Origin: Gluconobacter cerevisiae
GTDB lineage: Bacteria > Pseudomonadota > Alphaproteobacteria > Acetobacterales > Acetobacteraceae
Reading direction: 5' to 3'
NCBI RefSeq assembly: GCF_015244675.1
Contig: NZ_JABCQO010000004.1
Coordinates: forward strand, 124,001 to 188,000
DNA length: 64,000 nt
In this document: one piece after another, positions 43,754-51,847 of the stretch
Layout: each line of letters starts with the position of its first letter
How positions within the stretch are numbered: position 1 is the first letter of the stretch
Translations under genes and position numbers: made by a program
Notes under the pieces: model-generated
The model's database searches: none
The model's input: only the letters and a program-made list of their open reading frames with translations
What the model was told of the DNA's origin: nothing

Positions 43754-44482
43754 ATGCCCGATCCCGTTTCCGCACCCTCTTCAAACGTCCCCATGCGCAT
43801 CCGCGCCCGTGGCCGCTCTTTTCTCGCGCTTGTCCTGTCCCCTGAGGCGCCCCTCCCCCTCTGGCTCGACGGTCTGGACTATCAGGTTGCCCGATCTGGT
43901 GGACTCTTCACCGGAAAACCGATCATTCTGGATCTGGGTCTTCTTGATGAAAACACGCCGGGCCTTGCGACCCTGCTCGACGATATGCGCAGCCGGGGTG
44001 TCCGGATCATCGGCCTTGAGGGAGGGAGCCGTCACTGGCCCGCTGTTGCGCACTGGGACTGGCCGGAAATGCTGGATGGTGGCCGACCCGCTGGGGAAGT
44101 CGAGATTCCGGAAGATCCGTCCACCAGCGCCGCTGGGCCAGTTTCTGGCGGAGGGACGCTCATTATTGATCAGACCGTGCGATCGGGTCAGAGCATCCAA
44201 CATATGCAGGGCGACGTAATTATCCTCGGTTCGGTATCTTCAGGGGCTGAAATCGTGGCTGCGGGCTCCATCCATGTGTATGGAACCCTTCGTGGACGCG
44301 CGATTGCGGGTGTAGGCGGACAGTCCCAGAGTCGTATTTTCGCCAGCCGGATGCAGGCTGAACTGTTGGCTCTCGATGGCTATTATGCCGTCACGGAAGA
44401 CATCGACCCTGCACTTCTGGGACAACCCGCACAGGCCGCTCTGGATGAAGACCGGGTCCGCGTTCTGCCACTCCCTGCGTGA
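43754..44482 (+). CDS. minC: Septum site-determining protein MinC
   Basis: A 242-residue inhibitor of FtsZ assembly. N-terminal domain (about 15-115) with IRARGRSFLALVLSPEAPLP and VRIIGLEGGS; the C-terminal right-handed beta-helix has VRSGQSIQHMQGDVIILGSV, SSGAEIVAAGSIHVYGTLRG, then RAIAGVGGQSQSRIFASRMQ and AELLALDGYY, the family signature. Frames extend to 43652, but that part overlaps the divergent GST promoter; ATG 43754 is chosen, with Met14 (43793) an alternative. First of minC-minD-minE; a 149-base gap separates it from minD. Confidence 0.95.
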   Translation: MPDPVSAPSSNVPMRIRARGRSFLALVLSPEAPLPLWLDGLDYQVARSGGLFTGKPIILDLGLLDENTPGLATLLDDMRSRGVRIIGLEGGSRHWPAVAHWDWPEMLDGGRPAGEVEIPEDPSTSAAGPVSGGGTLIIDQTVRSGQSIQHMQGDVIILGSVSSGAEIVAAGSIHVYGTLRGRAIAGVGGQSQSRIFASRMQAELLALDGYYAVTEDIDPALLGQPAQAALDEDRVRVLPLPA

Positions 44483-44501
44483 TCCGGGCAATAACGTGAC
44501 A

Positions 44502-44526
44502 GGGGCTGCCATGAAAGCACCCCTAT
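44502..44526 (+). other. Stem-loop in the minC-minD gap
   Basis: AGGGG(C)TGC pairs with GCACCCCT around CATGAAA, with one bulge. It lies about 20 bases after the minC stop and may slow or partly end transcription before minD. No T run follows. Confidence 0.3.
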
Positions 44527-44631
44527 TCGCAGGTTGCCGCAGGGCATAAAACATTCATAGAATAAGAAATCGGCCCGCGTTGACCTGTTACGGGCAGGCG
44601 CAGACCGGAGAGACGTTTTTCTGGAGTATTC

Positions 44632-45444
44632 ATGTCCAAGGTTCTGGTTGTCACTTCCGGCAAGGGTGGCGTCGGCAAGACGACATCGACCGCCGCGCTC
44701 GGTGCCGCTCTCGCTCAGAGCGGACAGAATGTGGTGGTGGTTGATTTCGATGTCGGGCTTCGGAACCTCGACTTGGTCATGGGCGCCGAGCGCCGGGTGG
44801 TTTTCGATCTCATCAACGTCGTGCAGGGCGATGCGCGCCTGTCGCAGGCTCTGATCCGCGACAAGCGCTGCGAAACCCTGTCGATCCTTCCGGCCTCCCA
44901 GACCCGCGACAAGGATGCCCTGACCTCCGAGGGCGTCGCCCGCGTGATGGACGAGCTTCGCGAAAAGTTCGACTGGGTGATCTGTGACAGTCCGGCCGGG
45001 ATCGAACGTGGCGCGCAGTTGGCCATGTATCATGCCGATATGGCCGTAATCGTGACCAATCCTGAAGTCAGCTCGGTGCGTGACTCTGACCGGATCATTG
45101 GCCTGCTCGACAGCAAGACCAAGAAGGCCGAACAGGGTGAGAAGGTCGACAAGCACCTGCTCCTGACCCGTTACGATCCGGCCCGTGCGGCACGCAAGGA
45201 AATGTTGAGCGTCGAAGACGTGCTCGAAATCCTTTCCATCCCCCTTCTGGGCATCGTGCCGGAAAGCGAGGATGTGCTGAAATCATCCAACGTCGGTGCG
45301 CCGGTCACTCTGGCTGCGCCCACGAGCCTTCCTGCCCGCGCCTATTTCGAAGCTGCCCGCCGCCTGAGCGGTGAAAAGCTCGAAGTCTCGGTTCCAGTCG
45401 AAAAGCGCGGTTTCTTTGACTGGCTTTTCAAGAGGGACGCATGA
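44632..45444 (+). CDS. minD: Septum site-determining ATPase MinD
   Basis: A 270-residue ParA-type ATPase that recruits MinC to the membrane and oscillates with MinE. Deviant Walker [10 protein letters not shown] at about residues 10-18, [40 protein letters not shown], and a C-terminal amphipathic membrane-targeting helix ([12 protein letters not shown]). GGAG precedes the ATG by seven bases. Four bases separate its stop from the minE start. Confidence 0.98.
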   Translation: MSKVLVVTSGKGGVGKTTSTAALGAALAQSGQNVVVVDFDVGLRNLDLVMGAERRVVFDLINVVQGDARLSQALIRDKRCETLSILPASQTRDKDALTSEGVARVMDELREKFDWVICDSPAGIERGAQLAMYHADMAVIVTNPEVSSVRDSDRIIGLLDSKTKKAEQGEKVDKHLLLTRYDPARAARKEMLSVEDVLEILSIPLLGIVPESEDVLKSSNVGAPVTLAAPTSLPARAYFEAARRLSGEKLEVSVPVEKRGFFDWLFKRDA

Positions 45445-45448
45445 GTTC

Positions 45449-45730
45449 ATGAGTTTTCTCGCAAACATTTTCGCCCGGCGTCAGCAGTCCAGCAGCGTCG
45501 CCAAGGACCGGCTCCAGATCCTGCTCGCCCATGAACGCAGCTCTGGCGGGGAGAGCGGCGAGTCCGATCTGATCCGCCAGCTTCACAAGGAAATCATGGA
45601 AGTCATCGCGCGCCATGTTGCCGTCGATCAGGACAAGGTCCAGATCAAGGTTGATCGTGGCAGCGGCTGTTCCATGCTCGAAATCGACGTCGAAGTTCCG
45701 CAGGAACTCAGCGGCAAGCGGGCTTCGTAA
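45449..45730 (+). CDS. minE: Cell division topological specificity factor MinE
   Basis: A 93-residue protein that stimulates MinD and drives pole-to-pole oscillation. Starts [20 protein letters not shown] with the amphipathic membrane/MinD-binding segment, then [32 protein letters not shown] and [20 protein letters not shown]. The frame extends into minD, but the ATG at 45449 gives the family N-terminus. A short insert (SGGESGESD) makes it slightly longer than E. coli MinE (88). Confidence 0.96.
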   Translation: MSFLANIFARRQQSSSVAKDRLQILLAHERSSGGESGESDLIRQLHKEIMEVIARHVAVDQDKVQIKVDRGSGCSMLEIDVEVPQELSGKRAS

Positions 45731-45784
45731 CTCTGCACCAACTGCGGCCCGAAACGCCGCGTCTGAAAGAACGGAATAACACGG

Positions 45785-46144
45785 ATGAGCGGCTTTCTCG
45801 GAAACCTCATGAATCAGGCTGTGGGCGCGATCGGTGGCCAGCTTGGCGACAAGTTCGGCGGCAGCATTGGCGAATTTCTGAAGGGCGATGGCCTCAACAT
45901 GCTTCTCAGCCAGGCCCAGAGCGCTGGCCTGACGGACAAGATCCATTCATGGATCGGCAATGGCGAGAACCTGCCCATCACCACTGACGAGCTGCGCAGC
46001 CTTCTAACGGACCAACAGATCCAGACGATCGTAGCCAAGACGGGCCTGCCCGCCGGGACGATCCTGCCTGCGCTGGCACAGCTTCTCCCGGCTGCCGTGG
46101 ACAAGCACACCCCGGAAGGTCAGGCACCGTCAACGACGGCCTGA
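45785..46144 (+). CDS. DUF937/YidB-family protein
   Basis: A 119-residue, Gly/Ala/Leu-rich soluble protein: MSGFLGNLMNQAVGAIGGQL, then GDGLNMLLSQAQSAGLTDKI, SWIGNGENLPITTDELRSLL and VAKTGLPAGTILPALAQLLP. This matches the YidB type of the DUF937 family, for which no function is firmly known. It follows minE by 54 bases on the same strand and ends before a strong terminator, so it may be co-transcribed with minCDE. A role in division is not implied. Confidence 0.85.
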   Translation: MSGFLGNLMNQAVGAIGGQLGDKFGGSIGEFLKGDGLNMLLSQAQSAGLTDKIHSWIGNGENLPITTDELRSLLTDQQIQTIVAKTGLPAGTILPALAQLLPAAVDKHTPEGQAPSTTA

Positions 46145-46173
46145 CACCCGGTTTAGGCGTACCAGGCCTTCAG

Positions 46174-46207
46174 ACGCCCCGGTGGAACCGATCCACCGGG
46201 GCGTTTT
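46174..46207 (+). terminator. Strong intrinsic terminator after the min operon
   Basis: ACGCCCCGGTGGA and TCCACCGGGGCGT form a perfect 13-base stem with loop ACCGA, followed by TTTT. It lies 30 bases past the DUF937 stop and also just beyond the end of the convergent royal-jelly-like gene. Confidence 0.9.
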
Positions 46208-46219
46208 GCGTATTTGGGT

Positions 46220-47416
46220 TCAGGCTTTTTGGCCGCCTGGCACTGCATCATAGAACTGAGGCTGTTCGATCGGGAAGCGGATCAGCAGATAGGGCGTGAC
46301 CCGGCGATCCTTACCTCCATTGAAAGACGCCAGACGGTTCCACTGCCCGAACGTGCAATAAACATGGTCTGCAGTTGCAAAAATCCCGTCGGGTGACAGG
46401 GCGCGTGGGTCGCGGAGCATCATTTTGAAAGAGCCATCCTGATCGCGCCTCAGGATGCAGTCATGCTCATAATTCGTTGTGTAAAGCCGGTCATGGTCAT
46501 CCAGAGCCAGTCCGTCCGCCACCCCTTTTTCGCCTTCATCGCGGATGGCAGGCGATAGGAGCGTGTCGTCTGACGTCGGAGCAGCCAAAAGATCCACTGG
46601 CAGGCTGTAGAGACGGCGGCTGGTCAAGGGAGCGAAATAGAGAGTTTTTTCGTCTTTCGTCAAGGCGATACCGTCCACGCCTCCCGAGACCAGTTGGGGA
46701 TGTCCGGGGATATAGCGACGGGGCTCTCCCTCGACGATAGCCAAAAAGCCTTCCTCCGGGAGAATGGCGGGATGTTTGGTCAGGAGCCGCCGTGCCTGCT
46801 GGGTGGCGACATCGACAACCACGAGAGCGGGGCTTGTTCCGAAAGACGAATCCGTTACGAAAACCGTCCCCTGAGCGCCATGTGACAACGACACCCGTAG
46901 ATCATTCATATGACTGTCGGGCAGCAGGGCGGGCGCTTTGAGGATAATCTTGTGAGCGACCTGGTTTGTCGTCGGGTCGATACATACGATCTTCGCGGCT
47001 CCGGGCTGAAGCGGGTGTCCGGCGCGCTTGCCGTCATCAATCATCCAGAGGCGTCCCTGACGATCCGTCGTCATGCCGTGTACAGAGACAAGACACTCTG
47101 CCGGAACATTTGCCGGAAGACTCATCTTCGCACTGGGATAAGGCACGACCTTCCCGTCCACCAGTTCGCCGAGCGTGGCGCCCTTGTGATCCACTGCATG
47201 GCGGGGAAAGCCTACAAAAGTTCGGCCATCCGGCAGCACTACGATCCCCGACGGACCGGGGCCGTTGAACTCGGCGACAACGTCGAGGGCGCCGTATGGG
47301 CCAGTTCCATTGTCCTCGTTTCCAGCAGCCCGTGCCTGACCTACTGGCAGAGCTGCCGAGACAGCCAGAGATGTCGGACCTGCCGACGCTGCCTGTAGGA
47401 AATGACGTCGCTTCAT
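46220..47416 (-). CDS. Major-royal-jelly-protein (yellow) family secreted protein
   Basis: A 398-residue exported protein. N-terminus MKRRHFLQAASAGPTSLAVS has a twin-arginine-like KRRHFLQ signal and a cleavage site near ARA-AG (about residue 30). The mature part is a beta-propeller of the MRJP/yellow type: GPGPSGIVVLPDGRTFVGFP, then DLRVSLSHGAQGTVFVTDSS, GGVDGIALTKDEKTLYFAPL, SRRLYSLPVDLLAAP and DGIFATADHVYCTFGQWN. Bacterial members are of unknown function, possibly binding small ligands. The ATG at 47416 has GGAG upstream; a longer frame to 47587 runs through the promoter. Divergent from a TonB-dependent receptor. Confidence 0.85.
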   Translation of the reverse strand: MKRRHFLQAASAGPTSLAVSAALPVGQARAAGNEDNGTGPYGALDVVAEFNGPGPSGIVVLPDGRTFVGFPRHAVDHKGATLGELVDGKVVPYPSAKMSLPANVPAECLVSVHGMTTDRQGRLWMIDDGKRAGHPLQPGAAKIVCIDPTTNQVAHKIILKAPALLPDSHMNDLRVSLSHGAQGTVFVTDSSFGTSPALVVVDVATQQARRLLTKHPAILPEEGFLAIVEGEPRRYIPGHPQLVSGGVDGIALTKDEKTLYFAPLTSRRLYSLPVDLLAAPTSDDTLLSPAIRDEGEKGVADGLALDDHDRLYTTNYEHDCILRRDQDGSFKMMLRDPRALSPDGIFATADHVYCTFGQWNRLASFNGGKDRRVTPYLLIRFPIEQPQFYDAVPGGQKA

Positions 47417-47506
47417 GCGCTCTCTCCAAAATTCATTTTCAAAACAAATCGTTTCCATAACGCCCGATCCGTGTAAGGAACGCCACAGACCTTGAAAAAT
47501 GTGCTC

Positions 47507-47533
47507 ATAATTTTCCCGGAACCGGAAAATTAT
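47507..47533. repeat. 10-bp inverted repeat, candidate operator
   Basis: ATAATTTTCC and GGAAAATTAT are perfect inverted copies separated by CGGAACC. It is centred about 70 bases upstream of the receptor start and 104 bases from the royal-jelly-like start. It could also form an RNA hairpin. Confidence 0.55.
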
Positions 47534-47548
47534 ATTGACCTTCCGCAA

Positions 47549-47574
47549 ATACGAACCAATTTTGTATTTCGTAT
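47549..47574. repeat. 7-bp inverted repeat near the receptor start
   Basis: ATACGAA and TTCGTAT are perfect inverted copies with a 12-base spacer, ending about 18 bases before the proposed GTG start of the receptor. It may overlap the promoter or early transcript. Confidence 0.4.
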
Positions 47575-47592
47575 AAATTACTAACATATTGC

Positions 47593-50112
47593 GTGGTAAA
47601 AGTGCTGACCCAGCTTTCCCTTCGTCATCTGACCCTTCTGGGTACGTCCCTCCTTGGCTCCACGTTCGTTCTCATGACGGCGGAAAGCCGGGCTGCAACA
47701 ACACAGCCTGCTCCGGCACACTCAGCTCCAGCCACACACAAACACTCTCGCCCGGCTCCTGCGCTCGTAAAGGCGAAACCCGCTCGGACGCCAAAGCACG
47801 AGACCGAGGTTTCAGGGGGCACAGAAGCGCTTGTCGTGACGGGAACACGCGAGTTCGGCAAAAAGGCACGGGATTCGATCGCTCCTGTGGATATCGTCAC
47901 GAATCGTCAGCTGACGGGGACGGGTCAGCCCACGTTGCGTGACTCTCTGGCACTCCTGCTCCCCTCCCTGACAGTGCCAACGGGAGGATTCGATGCCGGT
48001 GCCCTGACCGACAGCATTTCGCTGCGTGGCCTTAACCCTAACGAGACGCTCGTACTTGTGGATGGCAAGCGGCGCCACACCACGGCCAATATCTACGCCG
48101 ATGGCGGACCGGCGCAGGGGTCCACACCTGTCGATATCGACATGATCCCCATGGCCATGATCGACCATATCGAAGTCCTGCGCGACGGTGCGTCCGCCCA
48201 GTATGGGTCTGACGCCATTGCGGGTGTAGTCAACATCATCCTCAAGAAGCAGAACCATGGTCTGACCATGCGCTCGAACACCGGGATCACGAGCGAAGGC
48301 GATGGTTTCCAGCAGGGCGTGTTCATTGATGGCGGCCTGAACCTGAACAATCGCGGTTTTGTCCATATTGGCGGCGATTTCGTCCATCAGGACCATACTT
48401 TCCGCTCCGGGAATGACAACCGCACCAACACCGATGTCAACCAGCTTCTGGGACAGCCCGAACAGACGCGTGAAAGCGTCGCCATCAACGCAGGCTATGA
48501 CATCACCGATGATATCCAGGCCTATGCCGGTGCGACCTATGCCCATCGCCATGCCGAATCCTATCAGAACTACCGCCTGCCCTCTTCGCTCTCCAAATAT
48601 CCCGGCTACGCGGCGATCTACCCTTATGGCTATTCCCCCATCGAGGCTCTGGAAGAAGACGACTACGAACTGACGGCTGGTCTGAAAGGCACTTTGGCGG
48701 GCTGGCACTGGGACGTATCGTCGGTTTTCGGTCGGGACTATGATGCGGTGAACGCCGAGAGCACCACGAATGTGGGACTGTATACAGCCACGGGCGAGAC
48801 CCCGACATCGTTCGCCGCACAGGCCTATAACAACACGCAATGGACAAACAGCGTGGACCTGAGCCGCAAGTTCCGCACGTCGTTCTGGCCGTATGCCATC
48901 AACGTTGCGGGCGGTGCGTCCTATCGCTATGAGGCCTATGCGATCGGAACCGGCTCTCCGGCCAGCTATACCTATTCCAGCTCGGACGCCTTTCCCGGCA
49001 CCAACCCGGCCAATGCTGGAAAATGGTCCCGGGATGTTGCGGCGGGCTATCTCGACATCTCTACCAACCTGATGAAGCACTGGCAGGTCGATCTGGCCGG
49101 ACGCGTCGAGCACTACACAGATGTCGGCAACACCAAGACCGGCAAGATCTCGACCCGTTATGATTTCAGTCCGCGCTTTGCGATCCGTGGCACGTTCAGC
49201 AATGGCTTCCATGCCCCGACGCTGGCACAGGAGCATTATTCCGCGCTGTCCGTCTCGCCGACCGCTGCCAGCGGCATCATCGCAGCGAACTCCCCCGGAG
49301 CACTCGCCAACGGCGCATCAGCATTGAAATCGGAATCCTCCACGAGTGCCGAAGGCGGTATCATCGTCGAGCCGGTCAAGAAGCTGCACGTCACTGTCGA
49401 TGTGTATCAGATCGACCTGCGGAACCGGATTATGCCGGGTGGGTCCATCTACGGATCTCAGGCTCATAGCGCGCTTGAGATGGACGGGTTCAATCTTCCC
49501 CCGGGATCTGGAAGCTGGACGGGTAGCCAGCTTGCCACACACTGGTTTGCCAATGTCGCCAATACGAGGACGCAGGGACTTGATCTGAGTGCGACCTACC
49601 CGACCGATTTTGGACGTTATGGTCATGCGGACTGGGATGTTGCGATCAACCTGAACCGCACGCGCCTGCGTCATCAGGCCAGCAGCTCGACCGGAGCGCC
49701 ACTTCTGACCGCACAGTCGATCGCTTACATCACCACGGCTTATCCGCGCAGCAAGATCATCTTCGGTGGCACCTGGCGTTCTGCCGCCAACAAATGGGCA
49801 GTCTCGGTTCACGAAATCCGTTACGGCGAGACGACGTCTCAGCTGACCTATTACACGGGTCCTTATAGCTTTTCCTCAAGCCACTATCGGGAGTTCCCAA
49901 ATCTACCGAAATGGACGACGAATGCCTCCGTGACTTACAATATCACGCCCAAATGGAGTGCTACCATCGGGGGTAACAACATCTTCGCCAAGTTCCCGTC
50001 AGTTGTTCCTGAAGGAAACCGCTATCTCGGCGTACCCAAGTACTACATGAGCACATCGCAGCTCGGGATGAATGGTGGCTATTATTATCTGGACGTTTCA
50101 GCGCGCTTCTGA
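47593..50112 (+). CDS. TonB-dependent outer-membrane receptor, GTG start
   Basis: An 839-residue beta-barrel receptor that imports ligands through TonB energy. A signal peptide (about 1-34, LLGTSLLGSTFVLMTAESRA) is followed by a Pro/Ala/His-rich linker (about 35-75), a TonB-box-like EALVVTGTRE segment (about 76-85), the plug with DSISLRGLNPNETLVLVDGK and IDHIEVLRDGASAQYGSDAI then AGVVNIILKK, and a barrel ending YYYLDVSARF with the terminal Phe. Start GTG at 47593 is weakly supported; GTG 47602 is an alternative. The ligand is unknown; the plug lacks any clear siderophore hint. Divergent from the royal-jelly-like gene, perhaps functionally paired. Confidence 0.9.
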   Translation: MVKVLTQLSLRHLTLLGTSLLGSTFVLMTAESRAATTQPAPAHSAPATHKHSRPAPALVKAKPARTPKHETEVSGGTEALVVTGTREFGKKARDSIAPVDIVTNRQLTGTGQPTLRDSLALLLPSLTVPTGGFDAGALTDSISLRGLNPNETLVLVDGKRRHTTANIYADGGPAQGSTPVDIDMIPMAMIDHIEVLRDGASAQYGSDAIAGVVNIILKKQNHGLTMRSNTGITSEGDGFQQGVFIDGGLNLNNRGFVHIGGDFVHQDHTFRSGNDNRTNTDVNQLLGQPEQTRESVAINAGYDITDDIQAYAGATYAHRHAESYQNYRLPSSLSKYPGYAAIYPYGYSPIEALEEDDYELTAGLKGTLAGWHWDVSSVFGRDYDAVNAESTTNVGLYTATGETPTSFAAQAYNNTQWTNSVDLSRKFRTSFWPYAINVAGGASYRYEAYAIGTGSPASYTYSSSDAFPGTNPANAGKWSRDVAAGYLDISTNLMKHWQVDLAGRVEHYTDVGNTKTGKISTRYDFSPRFAIRGTFSNGFHAPTLAQEHYSALSVSPTAASGIIAANSPGALANGASALKSESSTSAEGGIIVEPVKKLHVTVDVYQIDLRNRIMPGGSIYGSQAHSALEMDGFNLPPGSGSWTGSQLATHWFANVANTRTQGLDLSATYPTDFGRYGHADWDVAINLNRTRLRHQASSSTGAPLLTAQSIAYITTAYPRSKIIFGGTWRSAANKWAVSVHEIRYGETTSQLTYYTGPYSFSSSHYREFPNLPKWTTNASVTYNITPKWSATIGGNNIFAKFPSVVPEGNRYLGVPKYYMSTSQLGMNGGYYYLDVSARF

Positions 50113-50121
50113 TCGTCCTCC

Positions 50122-50149
50122 GGCAATGCGGAAAATATGCCGCATTGCC
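50122..50149. terminator. Stem-loop between converging receptor and holA genes
   Basis: GGCAATGCGG and CCGCATTGCC form a perfect ten-base stem with an eight-base loop, nine bases after the receptor stop. No T run follows on either strand; convergent position favours a termination or 3'-end stabilising role. Confidence 0.55.
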
Positions 50150-50167
50150 CGCCCCAATCTGTAAAAA

Positions 50168-51172
50168 TCAGGCTTTGCGGATTGTACAGAGAGAAGCGAT
50201 ATGGCGTCTGCACAATGCCATATCGGGAGATGCGCTCTGTTTGCAGGCCAGTTCGAAAGCCTGCGTTTCCCGTGCCGCCTGTTCAAGTGCCGCAAGAGAC
50301 CAGCGATCCAACGCCTGACCGAAAGCGGCCGTACGTTTGAAAAACACAGGTGGTTTCAGGGATTTCATGGCTTCGGCACGTCCCTGCCCGTCCTGCACAG
50401 CCTGCGCAACTTTCTGGAGCCGCACAAGAACGCCCAGAACAGTTCGCGCCACCGCTACGGGATTTGCACCATCGGCCAATGCCCGTTCGAGCGCCTGATC
50501 GGCCATCATGCGGTTTCCGCACAGAGCTGAAAACGCGGCATCTTCCAGTGAATTTCCACCGGCATCGCCAACACAGTCCTGAACGGACGACAGATCAAGA
50601 CGACCATTGGGACCGGCATACAGCAGAAGTTTTTCGACTTCGCCACGAACACCACTGCGGTCAGCGCCCAACACACCCAGTAGCCAGATGAGGGCATCGC
50701 GATCGATTGTGACACCCGCCTGCGCGAGTGCTTCTGTCACGGTCTGGGAAAGAACCCGTCCTTCTTCAGGATAGCAGGCGATGGACGCAACCTGCTTGTG
50801 GGCTTCAGCCAATGCGCGGAGCTTCGAGCGAGCCGTGATTCCCGGAGCTTCAATAACGACCAGAGCATCTGTTGTCGTATCCAGCACACGCTTGAACAGA
50901 GGCGCCAGACTGTCCTGCCCATCACGCACCCAGACGACACGCCGCCCCCCAATCAACGAAAGCGCGGTGGCTTCCTCTTCAAGACGGTCCTGCGTTTCCC
51001 GGTCTAGCTGCGCCACCTGAAACGGATCATCCGTCGTTCCTGCAACCCGTCTGACCGCCTGCGCGGCCCGTTCCCGAATAAGGCCCGTATCTTCCCCATG
51101 AAGCACGATGGCCCGCCAGAAACCGGCATCGTCCAGTGTGCGCCCGATATTTCGTGCGTCGATTTTCACCAC
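50168..51172 (-). CDS. holA: DNA polymerase III delta subunit, GTG start
   Basis: A 334-residue clamp-loader subunit that opens the beta clamp. Seen: ARNIGRTLDDAGFWRAIVLH, GEDTGLIRERAAQAVRRVAG, LSLIGGRRVVWVRDGQDSLA and LRALAEAHKQVASIACYPEE. AAA+ core followed by a helical collar domain. The start is one of two tandem GTG codons (51172 or 51169), directly abutting the lptE stop TAA. Last gene of the DUF3576-leuS-lptE-holA operon, a layout typical of alphaproteobacteria. Confidence 0.92.
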   Translation of the reverse strand: MVKIDARNIGRTLDDAGFWRAIVLHGEDTGLIRERAAQAVRRVAGTTDDPFQVAQLDRETQDRLEEEATALSLIGGRRVVWVRDGQDSLAPLFKRVLDTTTDALVVIEAPGITARSKLRALAEAHKQVASIACYPEEGRVLSQTVTEALAQAGVTIDRDALIWLLGVLGADRSGVRGEVEKLLLYAGPNGRLDLSSVQDCVGDAGGNSLEDAAFSALCGNRMMADQALERALADGANPVAVARTVLGVLVRLQKVAQAVQDGQGRAEAMKSLKPPVFFKRTAAFGQALDRWSLAALEQAARETQAFELACKQSASPDMALCRRHIASLCTIRKA

Positions 51173-51847
51173 TTACTGGGCGGAGGTGCTGGTCGTACTG
51201 TGGGAAAGACGACCGGTGGCAGATGCCGGGAAGCCGTCAACGCCCGTTCGATCCGTCGCTGCGTTGCCGTTGTCGTCTGGCATCCGGTCTGTATTCAGAT
51301 AACGCGGCAGTTCGTCAGGAGCGGCTTTCTCGGGCATGTTATGATTACGGAACCAGATCGCGAGCTGCTGCGTCACGGTCTGGGCCAACGTGTCAGAAAC
51401 ACGCGCCTGAAGGGTTTCGTCATTCAGGGTCTGGGCAAAATACTGCTCGAAACTTGTGTTGAAACCGTCCAGCGTCGTCGCATCCCCCTGCGCCAGCATG
51501 CGCGGATTCTGCTCCACCGTTATAAGAACCCAGTGCGCCGAACCTGTGCTTCGCGTTCGGCCGGACGTATTGTCCTGATGGATGTCGACCGCTTCCTCAT
51601 TCATGCCGGAATAGACTTTCAGCATGTACTTATGAGGATCTTCCGGCCCGGCACCCGCCAGATTTTTCTGCAAAGCCAGACGCAGCAGCTGGCCATAACG
51701 CCCCGGAATGTTGTCCACATAAACTTGGGCCAACTCTTCCGACATATCGGATTTCGGGGTCAGCTTTCCATAGAGGGGTGAGAAACCACACCCCCCTAAC
51801 AAAAGGAAAGCCGTGAGCAGAAAAGTACCGCGACGGTCAGACATCAT
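51173..51847 (-). CDS. lptE: LPS-assembly lipoprotein LptE
   Basis: A 224-residue outer-membrane lipoprotein that plugs LptD for LPS insertion. Signal peptide with lipobox LLGGC (Cys about 20) followed by GFSPLYG, the family hallmark; [20 protein letters not shown] and LMVKVYS-like [13 protein letters not shown] follow. The C-terminal 40 residues are Ser/Thr-rich and probably disordered. Its ATG overlaps the leuS stop by four bases. The position between leuS and holA is the conserved one. Confidence 0.9.
   Translation of the reverse strand: MMSDRRGTFLLTAFLLLGGCGFSPLYGKLTPKSDMSEELAQVYVDNIPGRYGQLLRLALQKNLAGAGPEDPHKYMLKVYSGMNEEAVDIHQDNTSGRTRSTGSAHWVLITVEQNPRMLAQGDATTLDGFNTSFEQYFAQTLNDETLQARVSDTLAQTVTQQLAIWFRNHNMPEKAAPDELPRYLNTDRMPDDNGNAATDRTGVDGFPASATGRLSHSTTSTSAQ

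Larger units (their letters stand above)
47417..47592. promoter_or_regulatory. Divergent promoter region with two inverted repeats
   Basis: An A/T-rich 176-base region between the royal-jelly-like gene (-) and the TonB receptor (+). It contains two inverted repeats (listed separately), likely sites for a shared regulator, and promoters in both directions, which could not be placed exactly. Confidence 0.55.

Noticed and set aside
47417-47587. Longer N-terminus for the royal-jelly-like protein
   Set aside because: It would run through the A/T-rich divergent promoter and bury the twin-arginine-like signal inside the protein.
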